Positions 13,738 to 27,217 of a stretch of DNA of 64,000 bases are shown in pieces. The position numbers and the translations under genes were made by a program. The notes beneath the pieces are model-generated. The model was not told where the DNA came from. It ran no database searches and saw only the letters and a list, made by a program, of their open reading frames with translations. The stretch comes from Otis tarda (lineage: Eukaryota; Chordata; Aves; Otidiformes; Otididae): positions 3,844,001-3,908,000 of the forward strand of contig CM048572.1 of the NCBI GenBank assembly GCA_026413225.1, in the 5' to 3' direction. Each line of letters opens with the position of its first letter. Position 1 is the first letter of the stretch.

Positions 13738-13933
13738 AGGCAGTGGTGGAACATTGGCACGGGTTGCTCAGGGAGGTGGTGGATGCCCCATCCTTGGAAA
13801 CATTCAAGACCAGGCTGGATGAGGCTCTGAGCAACCTGATCTGGTTGGAGATGTCCCTGCTCCTGGCAGGGGGGTTGGACTGGGTGGGCTTTGAAGGTCC
13901 CTTCCAACCCAAACTATTCTATGAGTCTATGAT
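13738..13933 (+). mobile_element. CR1 LINE, 5'-truncated, 3' end
   Basis: About 195 bp starting at AGTGGTGGAACATTGGCACG and ending in ACTATTCTATGAGTCTATGA. It shares with the copy at 9656 the GGATGCCCCATCC, TCTGGTTGGAGATGTCCCTG and AGGTCCCTTCCAACCC blocks. It is more severely 5'-truncated than that copy. Confidence 0.95.
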
Positions 13934-16900
13934 CAAGACCTTTCTTTCACTCGCTTTACTGCCAAAATTGGTTGTTTGAAATCTGCTTTGACCAGGCATG
14001 AGATGGAGCCTTTCAAACAGGGATGCTGTACGGAAGCCTCCAACCACAAGCTGCACCAGCTCCTTGTGGCCCCTTTCTGAGCTGAGGCAGCAAACCATTG
14101 CCCACGAATGATCAGCACTCGTGGGACTGAACGGCACATTTAAACTTGGTCAGAAGACACCCTGGCAATTCAGGCCATGTGTTTTGTCTGTGCACAGCAG
14201 TTGGTAGAAGCCTTGGAGCAGTTAAGAGGAGGCCCTGGAAGACCAGTCTGTGCTGTGAAATGGTAGGTTTTAGTCAGGGAGAAGGGGAAAATGGCATTTT
14301 CAGGAACAGTCTTTGGTTTGAATTGGATTATTGTCCTCAAACCCTATTGCCAGGTGCTATCCTGCATGCAGGATATTTGACTTTTTTGGAGTCCCCATAT
14401 TCTTATAGCTTGAAGAATTATGCTGTATTTGCACCTCAGATCACAAAGGAAGCAGAGCAGAATGTAGAAATCCTTTTATCAGCCATATTGTATCTGTTTT
14501 GTCATTACCAGATACAGAATAGTATCTAATCCTCTCCTTGAAAAGAAAATCCTGAATGATTCTGGATCAGTGACCCTGAATCCATGGAGGTTCCTTTAAG
14601 TTCAGGATGGAGATTTAAATGGAAAACAAATACGGTGCTAGATGATATGTAGATAGGTGAAAGAGGAAGCAAAAAGTGGCAGAAGGGATAAATTGAATGT
14701 GTCTGTACAGGCAAATGTACAACACCGCAGCATTAATACTGCGCAGTGACAGAGCCGTCGGTAATGGGAATCCAAGAAAAACACGGCTTGGAAACAGCTG
14801 AGGTCTGTTTCACTATTAAGCCTATGAACCTTTAGGCTGCTCCCCATTAACAGCATGCAATAAAACATCCTCAGCTGTTTCCAGAACACATTTTGTGGCA
14901 GTGACCACAGCAATACAGTGAAAGCATTGGCTGCACTTTATAGAAGCTTCTGGAAGCACGAGATGCTTGAAAAATACACTGGAGAAATGCTTGGAAACAC
15001 TTGGAGTCTACCCTCAGGCCACTGCTATAATGTTGGGCTGCTTGCTTCTCTCCTGTATTTTTAATCTTTTCTTTTGCTGTGTACTTGGTACACGCCAGTC
15101 CTGCAGTATGGAAAATCCAAATGTCACCGGTGACAAAACTGTTGGAGCGGCGAGTCTGTGCTGACGGGGAGCTGGGTGGTAGCCACCCTGCCAGCACTGT
15201 CCGGATCTGTAACTGAACATCAATATTAACATAAAATTTAGCAGTACGTTTTCTTAGTTTCTGAGGGTGGCTGAAGTTGAAATGTATTTTGATGAAGTCC
15301 AACTGCGTTGCACTGCCTTGTTCTTTTAAAATAGTTAAATAAAGTAAGCAGTCATTTAATTGCCCTTGCAGGTCAGTGTTACAGACTTGTTCTCTCCTGT
15401 CCATCCCTGGAAGTCATTGCTGAGTTCTAAGCAAGATTTCCCTTTTCCTCTAGTGTTAGATATTAAATTATGTGACCAATTGTGGCCTGTTTCCATATCT
15501 TGTTCTGTGTTTCTCCTAGCAGTTGCATTTCAAACCATACTTAAACCATCAATCATTTTCAAAGCAACTGGTTTTGACTGGGAGAGAGATTTGGTGCTGC
15601 TTCGTTGTTTGACAGTTTCAGGCCTTCCTTGCTGACCTTGTTGTCCTTCAGCAAATCCTGTAAAGAGTAAATTTTTTTTTTTTTTTTTGACTGAAGATTC
15701 TTCTGCTTCCTAAACAGAAACTGAGTGCTTATTTTGGTTAAATGTTTGGAAATCCAGTTATGTAAATATTGGAATGTTTTGAGTGCTGCAATGTGTTGCA
15801 TTCAAGTAACCACTTGTTTTCCTTTGGCACAGTAATGTTGGTTTAAAACTGTTATTTGTCATCAAAGATGATAGCTAGCCACTTTTGATCATACTGTTCA
15901 TCGAGTACAAAATGTAGGCTGAGAAATGCAGTTTCTTAGAGGAGCCAAAAAGGACACAATTTGATATATTGTATGTGAGAATAACTGAACTGTTCTGAGC
16001 ATGCAGTAAAATAACTGGTGTACGAAGTTCAGCATTGAGTCAGGAAGTTGTACTCAACACTTATCCGTGGGAAGTAGCATCTCTAGTCACGTGGTACAGG
16101 GATCATGTCCATTCTGAAATCAGTAGCTAATTTATATATTTTTGTAGTGGGTGAAGAAGCTGAAGCTTAACACCAGAGTAGTTTCCTATTTGTAAATAGG
16201 TAAAGAATTGAGTGACCCTGAGTAAGTTCAACACAATCTGTCCTACCTCCATACTTAAGCACGCTAAAGGTACTGTGGTCCATATCATCTCTGTGTTCAG
16301 CTGAATCTTTTTGAACTATATCTGAAGAATTTATTAAGGATGAAAGCAGAGGTCCTGCAAGAATTACTTTAAAACCCAGTAGAAATTAATAGAGAGTTAT
16401 GTCTACTCCTGAAGATTTTTAAGACCAGCCTATAAAATTCTATAGCAGGAATAAAATTAAATATTAAGTTCTATAGAATGATATGAAAACACTAGGTATA
16501 GACTGTAATAGAAAATTAAATATTTGGTAAGGTACTTTCTCATAAGGGCTAACTAAATATCAGTAGTCTGCCTGGATCTTTAATCAGTATGAAATTCAAT
16601 TTGAAAGTGAATAAAATGGGTAACAACTTTTCTGCAAAGAGAAAATCACAGTCTATCACAGTCCTGGGAACACAGGCAGCTCTAAAGCACAGCAGAAATG
16701 TTTCAGCAGCGGAAAATGACAGGGAAAAATGTTCTCTGAATGGTATTTGCACACCAGAAAAGGATTGTTGTCAGAGTGCTCCAGTGTTTCATGGAGGGAG
16801 AGAAGGCATCAGCGATGCAGAATGTCACATAAGGAGAGGCCAGGCACCAGGATTTGTAGTATCAAATAGAGGTGACTTGATTTTTTATTTTTTTTTTTTT

Positions 16901-19900
16901 TAAATAGCCTCAATAATTTTACCGGTGTTCCTTATTCAGTCATAGAACGGTGACTAGTATTCCACGTGAGTGCACCCAGGCAGAACTGGGGATGGACAGA
17001 AATTCAGATCACCAGAAATGCTCAGACTGCCCAGGTGAAAACCACATTGCAAATGCACCGTTATTCTTTGTGGAGAAGAGTACTGATGGGTTATTTTCTG
17101 AGGGGTACTGGTCACAAGCTGTACTTGTTCAGATTCTCAGTTAAGTCTATGAGGTTCTATTTTGTCTACAATTGCATAAAACCCAGGAACTGTGTTATAA
17201 ACAGCATCCAAGTTCATGATCTCTGTGGAAGGAAGTGCATTTTCAGTGATCCTTACTGTGAAGATGGAGTTTCCTCAAATATTTACCAACACATGGTTTT
17301 GGTTTCTTCAGCTGCTTGGTGAAATTGTCAAAGTCTTCCTACTACTGGTTGGAAAGTCTTAGTTTATTTGTAAGAGCATTGAGTATGGAAAGCATTTTTC
17401 AGGTAGCTGACCTTTTTCAGTTCCACGTACTGTAAATGCAATTAATCCTCAAGTTTCTTTAGAGCTACAATATAAAGAAATGTCAATGGCTTGTTATAGG
17501 TGATTTGATGCTTTGAGAGACTTATATAAAGGAAAGAAATAAAGGGAAGAAAATAGACCATTTCCTAGAAAAGTGGGTATTTGTAGAGGTGTCTCTTATC
17601 TGTCCGTGTCATTGTAGCATGGTCACACTGATATTTTTCACATCCTATTTTGTTTGGATTTCATCATTGATGTAGTAAATGAGAAATATTTTAGTCCAAG
17701 ATCTCTCAAATCACTTCATCTCATTTTAAAAACTAATTTTTAAAGGTGGTGTGTTGAAATACATCAAAGGTGTGCTGGCGTAAGGGCTCTCAAGTGCCCT
17801 AGTGCCATTGACCGGATATTAATAATATCTCACAGCTGCCTGACATCACATTAGAGTCATATAAATAATTTCTTTCTCTACCCTGTCCTTCTCCTTCATC
17901 AGAAACCAGATTGCTGTGGTACCTGCAGAATGTTTTGGGTTTTTTTTCTTGGAAAATGAAAGCAGCAGCATTCAGTGGGCAGCATTTAAAATGGAGCTAG
18001 TAGCATGGTTTCAAGTAGTTCTTTTATATTTAAAATAACTTCTGACCAAAATACAGGGGTTTAATATTTAGGCCAGTACTGCGAAGTAGAAAATGGAAAA
18101 AAAAAAAATCTTATTGTTTGGGCTGTGCATGTAGCCGTAAATATTTTATAAACCTATGGCCAGCCAACGAGTAAATACTCAGGCTGCCCGTTGTGACTAA
18201 TTAGGAGATAGCTGAGCTTTCTACTGACACATTGCCTTCAAACACAACCGGCTAGCAGCAGAGCAAAGAAATATTCCTTATTGGCTTAGACTGGTTTATT
18301 TTTTTACCTTTATGCTATACTGCTGCAGACGATGTTAGATGTCTGTCTGCTCAAACAGAAATCTAATTGAGCATCCTGATCTGCTATCTGGTTCTAATAA
18401 TGTTGGAATAGACGGACTAAAACTTTGTTTTCGCTCTCTATATATTTAAAATTAAACAAACAATAAAAAGTGGGCAGAATATCTGTATTTTTTAGCCCGT
18501 AGCCTTTGGCAAGAGCAGTGTATGCTTCTATAAATTCTGTTTGATATTGGTGGATCTCTTATGTGACAGCAATGTTGAAATGAAAGAATATTACTGCAGA
18601 GAATCCAGGCATGAATAACACGTCAGCCTAGTGGTGTTCAGATATGGAAAGGTGGCCACATCTTCAAAACCAAGGTGTTCGCTTTGTTTTCCTTTCTCCT
18701 TCCTGGAAGACTGGGAAAAACACGTTTGAATGATGCTTATTTACAGCAAGTAACTTGGTTGTTCACGCAACCTTCATTGTCTTTCTCTTTCTCTACAAAT
18801 AAATTGCTGGAGGAAAATGTGGCTGGAGAAGATGTTTTTAGATGCCTTTGAAGAGGTAAAAACAGGAAATGGAACCTGCATTGGCATAAACATCAAAGAT
18901 CAGCCCAAGGAAAATCAAAGGATTTCTTTGAGTATCAGTTTGCCCGTAAATAGAAACCTTTCCACTGCTGTATGTATCCTCTGTACTGGGCACCTTATTG
19001 ATTTCAATGCCACCCAAACATAAAAGGATGTGCAGCACTTAACAACTGTTTTTCTGTAGAATTCTACATCTCAATTCTAACACAATTGCTTTGCCAAACT
19101 ATGCCAAAACGTCTTCCTTAAACCTCTCGTTTTTAAAAGTTTGGGGCTAAAGCCAGCAACCTTTCTCACTCAAAACTGAGAAGAAACCAGTTGCTATCAC
19201 CCCAGAACTGGCAGTGGGTGTTGCTAGCAACCTTTGACTCTAATATCAGATTGGCTAGTTGAATTATTATTATTGGTCTTGGAACCAAACACATCTTATT
19301 ATCAAATATTATATGTCAGTATACTTACGTAGAGAGTGTATGATATAGAATTAAATAGTTCAGTATTAAATGTATTTTTTGTGGGTTGTTGGATTGGTTT
19401 TGTATTTTTTTTTTAATTTTGTGAGTTAAAGGCGTTTTTTGCAATAGGCGCTTATTGCTGCTAACGGCTTATAACACTAGCTTTACTTTGATATGATTCT
19501 GTTTCCCAAAAGCAGAGCAGAAACACTAATTTATTGGTTAAACTCTGTTCCTGAAAGTTTTAAACCTGAAAGAGCCTTTATGATCTGTTAGAGAGCAGGG
19601 GAAGACTCGAAGTTCTTAGGAGAGCAGCCAAGGGAAACGATTTTTTTAGTATTCCCTAAGTTGTAGTCAGTCTGAAAGGTTTTCATTGTTAGAGGAAAAA
19701 CATCTTGAAAACGCTTCAAAAAATTCTAAATGTACATAGGTTTGATAGAGGGTCTGTTCTCTTGGTGTAGATCAGTAATTCCTCTCCTTTTCGGGCACTG
19801 CTCGTAGGAGTTGAGCTGTGTGCCGTGGGGACCTTACGTACGTAAGGGCCTCTATGGCATGGGGTGCAGACGTCGTCAGCTGGAACGGCAGCGGCTCCTG

Positions 19901-20140
19901 CATTGTGGTTGGTTTGTCTGCTGGAGGGATCTGATCCGTGGTACTTCCTGCTGGAAAATAAAGCTTTTCAGCACTGGTACTACCAGTGTGGGGAAACAGA
20001 CTTTCCTTTTTGAGTTTAACACCATTTTGTGTTACTGAACAACAGTAACTATTCTGTATTTGACAACAACTAAACAGCCTTTAGTGTTTGCATGTGCCTT
20101 GAGAATTTTGGGGCCAGGAGGAGAGAACAAAATGAGACAA
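13934..20140 (+). other. PTPRT: Upstream intron between CR1 copies: no gene recognised
   Basis: AT-rich non-coding sequence. A long open frame on the minus strand (14871-15404, 177 codons) has no recognisable domain and is best explained by chance. A T17 tract lies at 15672-15688 and a perfect 16-bp palindrome at 19832-19847. Confidence 0.6.
19832..19847. repeat. Perfect 16-bp palindrome
   Basis: CCTTACGTACGTAAGG equals its own reverse complement. It contains TTACGTA half-sites resembling bZIP recognition sequences. One perfect 16-mer palindrome is about what chance gives in 64 kb, so function is not implied. Confidence 0.8.
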
Positions 20141-20466
20141 TTCATAGAATCACAGAATGGTTTGGTGGAAAGGGGCCTTTAAAACCCCTCCAGTCCAACC
20201 CCCCTGCAAGGAGCAGGGACATCTCCAACCTGATCAGGTTGCTCAGAGCCTCATCCAACCTGGCCTTGAATGTTTCCAGAGATGGGGCATCCACCACCTC
20301 TCTGGGCAACCTGAGCCAGTGTTCCACCACCCTCAGTGTGAAAAAAAAAAAATTTTCTAATATCTAATCTGAATCTCTCTTCCTCTATTTTAAAACCATT
20401 ACCCCTCGTCCTGTCACAACAGGCCCTGCTAAAGAGTTTCTCCCTATCTTTCCTGTAGGCCCCCTT
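20141..20466 (-). mobile_element. CR1 LINE, 5'-truncated, minus strand
   Basis: Read on the minus strand, the element runs from about 20466 (GGGGGCCTACAGGAAAGATA) to its 3' terminus at 20141 (CCATTCTGTGATTCTATGAA). It contains GTTGTGACAGGACGAGGGGT, the A/T-rich AATTTTTTTTTTTTCACACT segment, GGTGGTGGATGCCCCATC and GGTTGGAGATGTCCCTGC. It extends further 5' than the copies at 9656 and 13738. It lies opposite in orientation to the host gene. Confidence 0.95.
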
Positions 20467-20472
20467 GGGGCA

Positions 20473-20528
20473 GAACCTGTGCTTTAGGAGAACCTAAGTG
20501 CTGCTGAACCTCTGCTTTAGGAGAACCT
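20473..20528 (+). repeat. 33-bp-period direct duplication
   Basis: GAACCTGTGCTTTAGGAGAA-CCT at 20473-20495 is repeated with one mismatch at 20506-20528 (GAACCTCTGCTTTAGGAGAA-CCT). It abuts the 5' boundary of the minus-strand CR1 that ends near 20466. Confidence 0.85.
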
Positions 20529-22119
20529 CACCCCAAAGCAAGGTGTTTGAAAGGAAGTCTCAGTTCCTTGAACTTCAGATACCTTCTGCTGAAATTTTTC
20601 ATTTTTTTCGATAATTTTCAAATTGCTTTAGTCTCTGTGCCTATTGCTCAAGTTTCTGTGCCTCCAGCACCACATAGGTGGTGTCAGGGGAACTTGTTGA
20701 TATCAAACTGATAAAAGAGTGAAAAGAAGAAAAGGAACAGCTTTGACAACTTGACAGTAAATACTGGTTTAATAGCTGTACCCTATAAAGCTGTGCTGCT
20801 GGCTCTAGCATAGCGTCCCTGCCAGCCTGGCCTACAGAAGCAATGCGCAGTGTGATCCACTAGTTTTATTTCTTCTATAAATGAGAAAATTTCTCTTATG
20901 TTTCCACACACACACCTTGCCCAGAAGCTGCTCAACCCATTTAACACCTCTCCTTTGGCATTAATGGAGTTAGGAAGGTGTGATAAATGGAAAGCACTGT
21001 TTCCTTTCTGCTCTTGCAGTCACCCAAGGCTGGCCCATTAGTTGAGTCTCTTTGTTGGGCATTCACGTGAATGCTAAAAATTTGTTAGATGCTTGATCTA
21101 GTTAAGTTTCTCACTGCCTGAATTGAAAACCTTATTTCATTTTCTCTGACTCACCCAAAAGCTTTTCTCTTGTCCTCTGAGGACTTTATTGCTTCCAAAA
21201 GCTGTAGAGTAATATCCTTGATCACGAGGTCGGAAGTATGTGGGAGTATTTAAAAGCGATTGGTTTGGGAGAGAGAGGAAAGATTGCATGGGATTGATTT
21301 TTTTCTGCCAAGCTGGTTTAGGTAGAAATGTCTTTCTAAATGAGCTGGTACATATTGGGTCATTGCTTTATGTCTCTCTGCTGCCCAGCGCTGAGCTTTT
21401 TCTACTGAGTTTTCCAGTACCTTTCTAAGAATTAGTGAAAAGAGTTCTTCTATCAGCTGATGCTTATTTAAGCAGATTCTTCTTCACATTAATGAACAGA
21501 GAAGCTCACTGCTGATTTGAAGCTTTTCTGTTGAACGTAGGTCAGGGCAGAACACCACACTAAGGAGTGCTGTCTACAAAGGGACATTTCCAAATGGCTG
21601 CAGTGGCAGAGGGGATCCTTATTACTTCCATCCAAGGGTTTTTGTAATCCTGCTATGGTGTGGGGAGCAGGATTTCCCTGTCACCAGACTTCACATAGGG
21701 TTCACAACTTACTTTGATTTCTATGGGTAGAACCCTTTGTGTGCAGCAAGTCCCTTGGGTTATTTTTTTTCATAGACTACTTTTTATCTTGTCTTCTGAA
21801 GCTTGTTTTGATAGAGAGAACATCTTACTAAAACTGGAGACAAAGGAATATGCAGCCATTTTTAAAGACCTTCTGTTTCTGAAGGACAAGGCGTTATACG
21901 CTGGTATTCTCACGTGCTGTATTTTTCCTTAGAAGAGCTGTAGGTGTATAACAAATCTGAGGAATATCTATGTTTGACATGACAAAATAATTGATTTTTA
22001 GAGTTATTAAAGACAGAAGTACAATTTTGAGACTACCAGGACTATTCAGACCGTATGTGGAGAAGTATAATCATTCAGAGTACATTATTATGTGGCTGAA
22101 CCAGTGTTGTATGTAATCT

Positions 22120-22132
22120 CCCCCCCCCCCCC
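22120..22132 (+). repeat. C13 homopolymer
   Basis: Thirteen consecutive C in an AT-rich intron. Confidence 0.85.
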
Positions 22133-23670
22133 AGTGGGTTAGGAAGCTAATACAATTATCCAGGTGTGAAAATGGAACTTGGGAAAATAATCTCTTTCTA
22201 TACCATGTTTTGCTAGGGAAAAAAAGAGTGCATGCAGGGTTTTATTCTGATGTAAGAACTAAGGCATGGAAGTGAGAGGTCTCAACACAAGAGGGCCTTG
22301 AGTCATGGTGGGGGACTTGCACATGGATGCAAAGTGGCACAGAACTAATATTTGTCTCTATACCTCTCAGGAGTCTGTAATGAAGGATTAGAGTGTTTAG
22401 TAAGTTAACAATGTGTGTTAATTGTTTATAATGAAGATTTCTCTGAAATGGTTTTGTCCTGCAGCAGTAGTAGGAGCTTTCTCACTTTTTCCTTTAAACA
22501 ATTGTGTGTGCTTTGCTGAGTGGTCACTGGGATGCTAAATTCACAGCGAAGTGGAAAGAGCTTCTGACTCTGCTCGTCAGAGGCAGGGATGTGAGTAACG
22601 ACCAGAGAGGAGCGATAGCAGGAGGTGACGCTGAGACCACGTGCGTGCCCAAGCTGTGGTTGGAACTGAAGCTGTGACAATATTTGCTTTAGAAAATAAT
22701 GATTTAATTATAAATTGCATGATAGAGTGGTATGATTTTAAAAGGCTCTTGGTAGCGATTAGCTTAAGTTGCTGGTGCAACATGAATGCCACGAATAAAA
22801 TCTTAGGTAGCATAAAGTGCTAAGGAAGCATTGACTTTTTTTTTAATAATGTACATCCATAAACTCCTAATAACTGCTATCTAATCCAACTATACAGACA
22901 TTCAGAGCCTGCACATCTTATGGTTGATTAAAACTTCTCTATAGCTTCATATGCAAGGGTATATTCTGCATTTTTGTGCCTACATGGATGGGGAAAATTG
23001 ATGTCAGATTTCTTAAATGTTAAACTACAATTAAAAAAATTCCAGATTCCAATTTTATGCCTCATGGCTTGACAAGTTTGGAGAATGTGTTCATTTAAAA
23101 AACAAACAAACAAGCTTTGTTGCCTGTTGTTTGTGACACATTCAGCAGTCTCTGTACAGGAGAGGTCTTTGTATTAGCAGCTGGACTGCTTCTGAAATAA
23201 GGAAAAAAAAATAGCAGGACCCGGTAAAAACTTTTCTTTTTTTTGGGACATGCATGTGTGTTCTCTCCAACCTGGAGTAGGTTGTTTATTGCCAGATTTC
23301 TCTCTTTATTCTCCTGTTTCTTGAATGGCCTGGAACGTGCTTTTACAAGTGAAACTATTATCTACATAAAATGTGCCTGTCCCTATTAATTCTCAGAACA
23401 ACACTAAACCTAATTTGGGTACCTCCTGGGGAGAATACACAGTTCATTCCAGTAGTGTTTCAAAGAATGCCCACTGGGTCAAAAACAGTGGGTCATGCAT
23501 CCTAAAGCAATACAAGGATTACATGTATAACTGCTGAAAAATCAAACTTGCTGTCCTAGATGGCAAAGTAAATCATCTGAGCTGTTCAAAGAGTTCCCTT
23601 TTTATCCCCCATGCTGACTTCAGGGCTTTGAATGAAAACCTTTCTTAAAAAGTGTTTCCCAAGATTACTT

Positions 23671-23682
23671 CCCCCCCCCCCC
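23671..23682 (+). repeat. C12 homopolymer
   Basis: Twelve consecutive C; the second of three such tracts within about 5 kb. Confidence 0.85.
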
Positions 23683-26600
23683 ACTGTTTTGTGTTGAAAA
23701 GAAGTGTGTATTGTGTGTTTTGGGATGCGAGGGGTAGAGTTGGGAAGGAGACTGGTATTTAAAATGCAAAACCCATAATAGATGCAATTCAAGAAGTGCC
23801 ATAGTTAAACCTCATGTCTCAAAGATCTTGAGCTTATATGTATATCACTGGAGAACATTTAGAAGCTCAGCTGTGTAAGAGTCGAGGGCTTGGTAGGGTG
23901 GGCTTAAGTTCAGTGGTTTTTCTGCTGTGCCTTCACACAGTCTCTGTAATCTACTTTTGCCGTTGGTCTGCAGTATGGGATGCTCAGAAATACTTTTGAG
24001 GCTTCTACTTTCCCGTTTCCAACTCCTGATGTAAGTTCAGTAGGCTGCTTAATGTAAAATGCTGGTGGTCACACAGTTGCTAAAATAGTATTGGTTTTTC
24101 CTTCCAACAGAAATGTGATACCTCATGATGCAGGGAAAAAAAAAAATTAAAAAACCCACAACAAAAAAAAAACTCCTCAAAACACACAAACAGAAAATGG
24201 GAATCCACAGACGTCACAGTATGTGGTTGAGGTGAAAGTTATTGCCTCCACAGTAACAGCCTCATTTGCAGCTCTGCAGTTCCGCTTACTGTAAACTTTG
24301 TTGAGAAAATGGTTTTTGCCTCTACAATAAGAAGTGTGGGCCTGAAATACTGGTGGAAAAGAAGAAATGTCCTATGCTTTAGGCAGTTCAGTTCTGTGTA
24401 AATCTGGAAGCTTGAAGTGTAGATGGGAAGGAGTATCTTCTCTAATAACCTCCAGCTGGCTGGTGGTGTATGTAATGTCTCAAGGTTCTTTCCCATCCTG
24501 TTTTTCTGTGTGTTTTCTCCCACTCTGCCTTACAGGTGGTTGATGCCTGCTGCTTAGTGAAATGATAGTACTTCTGAGAAGTGACAGTTTTATAGATGCT
24601 GATAAACCCTAGGAGAGGGAAGGGCTTGGGAGGTCACGCCTCACCCATTTGGAGGTGATGTACAAGCCCACATCTTCCCTGCTCGGGTCACAACTTGATA
24701 AACTGCTTTCTTCAGCGTAACTAAGACAAGTTCAGTGTGGCAGGCAGTTTAGAGGAAGGGATTTGCTTCTTGTACCCAAAGAGATTTGGATCCAGTCCGC
24801 CGGATGGGGTTGTGGTAACCTTGCTTTGGATATGAGCTGACTTCGCAGAAAAGCTGGTTGAGGAAGGCCCTGCAATTTGACCTGACATTAATACACAAAA
24901 GTCAAAGGTTGATATGTAATTTCGGCTTCAAGATCCATTTGGCAAAATTAAAAGCTGTACTCCAAAGTATAATTTAATATCGCGCAAGAATGAAACAACA
25001 AAAAGATAAATTACATTCTTCAGCTAAGTGAACGTTTTTGGTAGTAATGCTTAGAGATGTGTGTGCCTATAATTAAATGCCTAATTAAATATAAGCATCT
25101 CACCTTGATAATTAAGCAATAAAGACACATCAGGCAGTGCATTTCTGGGGGATTATAACCTGCCTTGGGTGGTGCTGTAAGGCATGAGGCCAAAGATTAA
25201 GTGGCTTAAACCAACTGAGAAATTCATTAATACCTAGAAATTTGCTCCCTGGAGTGTTTTGTTGCCATTGAGAACTAGGCATGTACGTAAAACCATGTCG
25301 TTTTATTGGGAATCTTACATGATGTGGCTAAAGTGTGGCTGAAAGCTTTAGGCTTCTTGCAACAGTAGGCATAACGAGTGCTATCAGAGGATCATTTTGG
25401 GCTTTATTGTCCTGATTTAGGAAGAGAATCTAAAGGGACAATGCTGGCTTTAAGGGTCCCAGATGGCTATAGAATAAAGCTTAAGTAGGATACTGAAAGC
25501 ACTAATAATTGTTTCTTCCCTTCATCTTGTTCTTGATGATCTGTTCTTGTACTTCCCTTCACGTTTTGTCAAAAAACAAGTAATTATGTATATATTCTAC
25601 CTAGCGATGTGCTCCATATGTGTAATAACAAAGTGTAGGTGAATGTATCTTGCTTGCAATTGTATTCTTTAACTCTGTAAGACTTATCTTAATATATTCT
25701 GAGTTCCTGGATAGCCCGTGTGACTTCACCGACCCTTATACGCATGTTAGTGTGTTAACCTTAACTGGATAAAGGCAATAAAGCATACTGTGGTTGGTGT
25801 TAGGCAGAGATGCATGCTGAATGGTTAATAGTTTTGTGATTCTGTGTGTTTACTTCATAAAATAACTGACAGAAGTTTTGTTGTTTTTTTTTTTTTTTCT
25901 GTTGCATCCAGCTTTCCATGAGGGCTCTAATGTTAATGGAGTTAGTCTGGATTTTCAGGCGTGGAGGAAATCTGGAAAAATCAAGCCATTGTAGTATATT
26001 TTGACAAATCAAACCATTATACATTTTGATGTTTTTTTCTCTTTTGATTCGTTCATTCGTTCATCATTCGATTTATATTCTTAATTTCCCTCTGCTCCCA
26101 TGCACATCCTCAGAATGTATCTCTAATTTTTTTTTTTCTAATTACTCCAGTGTAACGCGTTCTTAGACTAGAACAAATACCCATGTACAATTTTGTGTTA
26201 GTGGGGACCTGATGAGAACTCTACAGCTGATAGTTTTGCCTGTCATCAAAGATGCTTGTTTATTTTTGGTTGGATGAAATATAATTGCTCTTCCGGTTGA
26301 CATTGATGAAGGATGTTGACTGGAGTGTGTTCTTCTGATTGCTTCAATGAATGACGTGTACCATGTGCTGAATTTTGACTGTGAAACAAACATCTCATCG
26401 GAAGAAAGTAGATTATTAACCTCTTGCAATGGCATGAGAATTAGACACTATAAAAATATGGGAGTAAACAAAGGTCTTATGCTCTTTGGTGTTCAGTGAG
26501 GATTAAGTTTCATAAATTTCTTAGTAAGATCAACAGGAAACGAGCTCAATTCATGCTCCCAGGATAGGATGCATGCTTATTTTTTATGCTAAATATTAGA

Positions 26601-27201
26601 GAAAGAAATGAAGCTAAGCTATTACGCACAATACCACAAGAACTTTTGAGATGAATCAAATTTATTCAGAATCCTGTGTGTCGCTTTTCTTTTTTACGCA
26701 AAACAGGCATATCTCAGCACAGATGTAATTGCTGTTTCAGAATTAGAACTGAGATTTGGGATGCACTAAATGTCTTCAGTTACATTTTGGCCCAAGTTCT
26801 GCTTCATTTGAATAAACAAACTCTGGAAAGGTGTTTGGGTAAGTGATTGAAAGGGAGAGTTTAGAATTTCCTCGCCATTTCCAATAAGAAATATCTTCCA
26901 AGTTCTCCCTGTTTCTGCCTGCAATGTTTGAAACATCTTTCCCTTTCTCTTGTGGCTCTGTAAGTGTTCTGCCTAGTGCTAATCTCATCTCCTTCTGTGT
27001 TTGATTTCTAAATTTATTTCCTAATTATTTATTTGGGACCTTTTTCTGTACTCACATTCCTAAAATAATGCACCAAGACTTGTCTTCAAATACTTTTTTT
27101 TTTAGTGTTTTGTAATACTGAGCTCAAAATTAGGGCAAAAAGAGGCTTTTAAATGTGTGTTTCCCAGCATGAATGGAGTACCTGCTAGCTTCCTTTCTCT
27201 T

Positions 27202-27217
27202 CCCCCCCCCCCGCCCC
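27202..27217 (+). repeat. C11-G-C4 tract
   Basis: Eleven C, one G, four C; the third poly-C tract of the cluster. Confidence 0.85.

Noticed and set aside
14871-15404. 177-codon open frame on the minus strand
   Set aside because: No recognisable domain, no splice or promoter context and composition typical of random intronic translation. One stop-free run of this length is not surprising over six frames of 64 kb.
16195-16260. Possible MIR core around GAGTGACCCTGAGTAAGTTC
   Set aside because: The match is confined to about 20 bases and no flanking blocks are recognisable.
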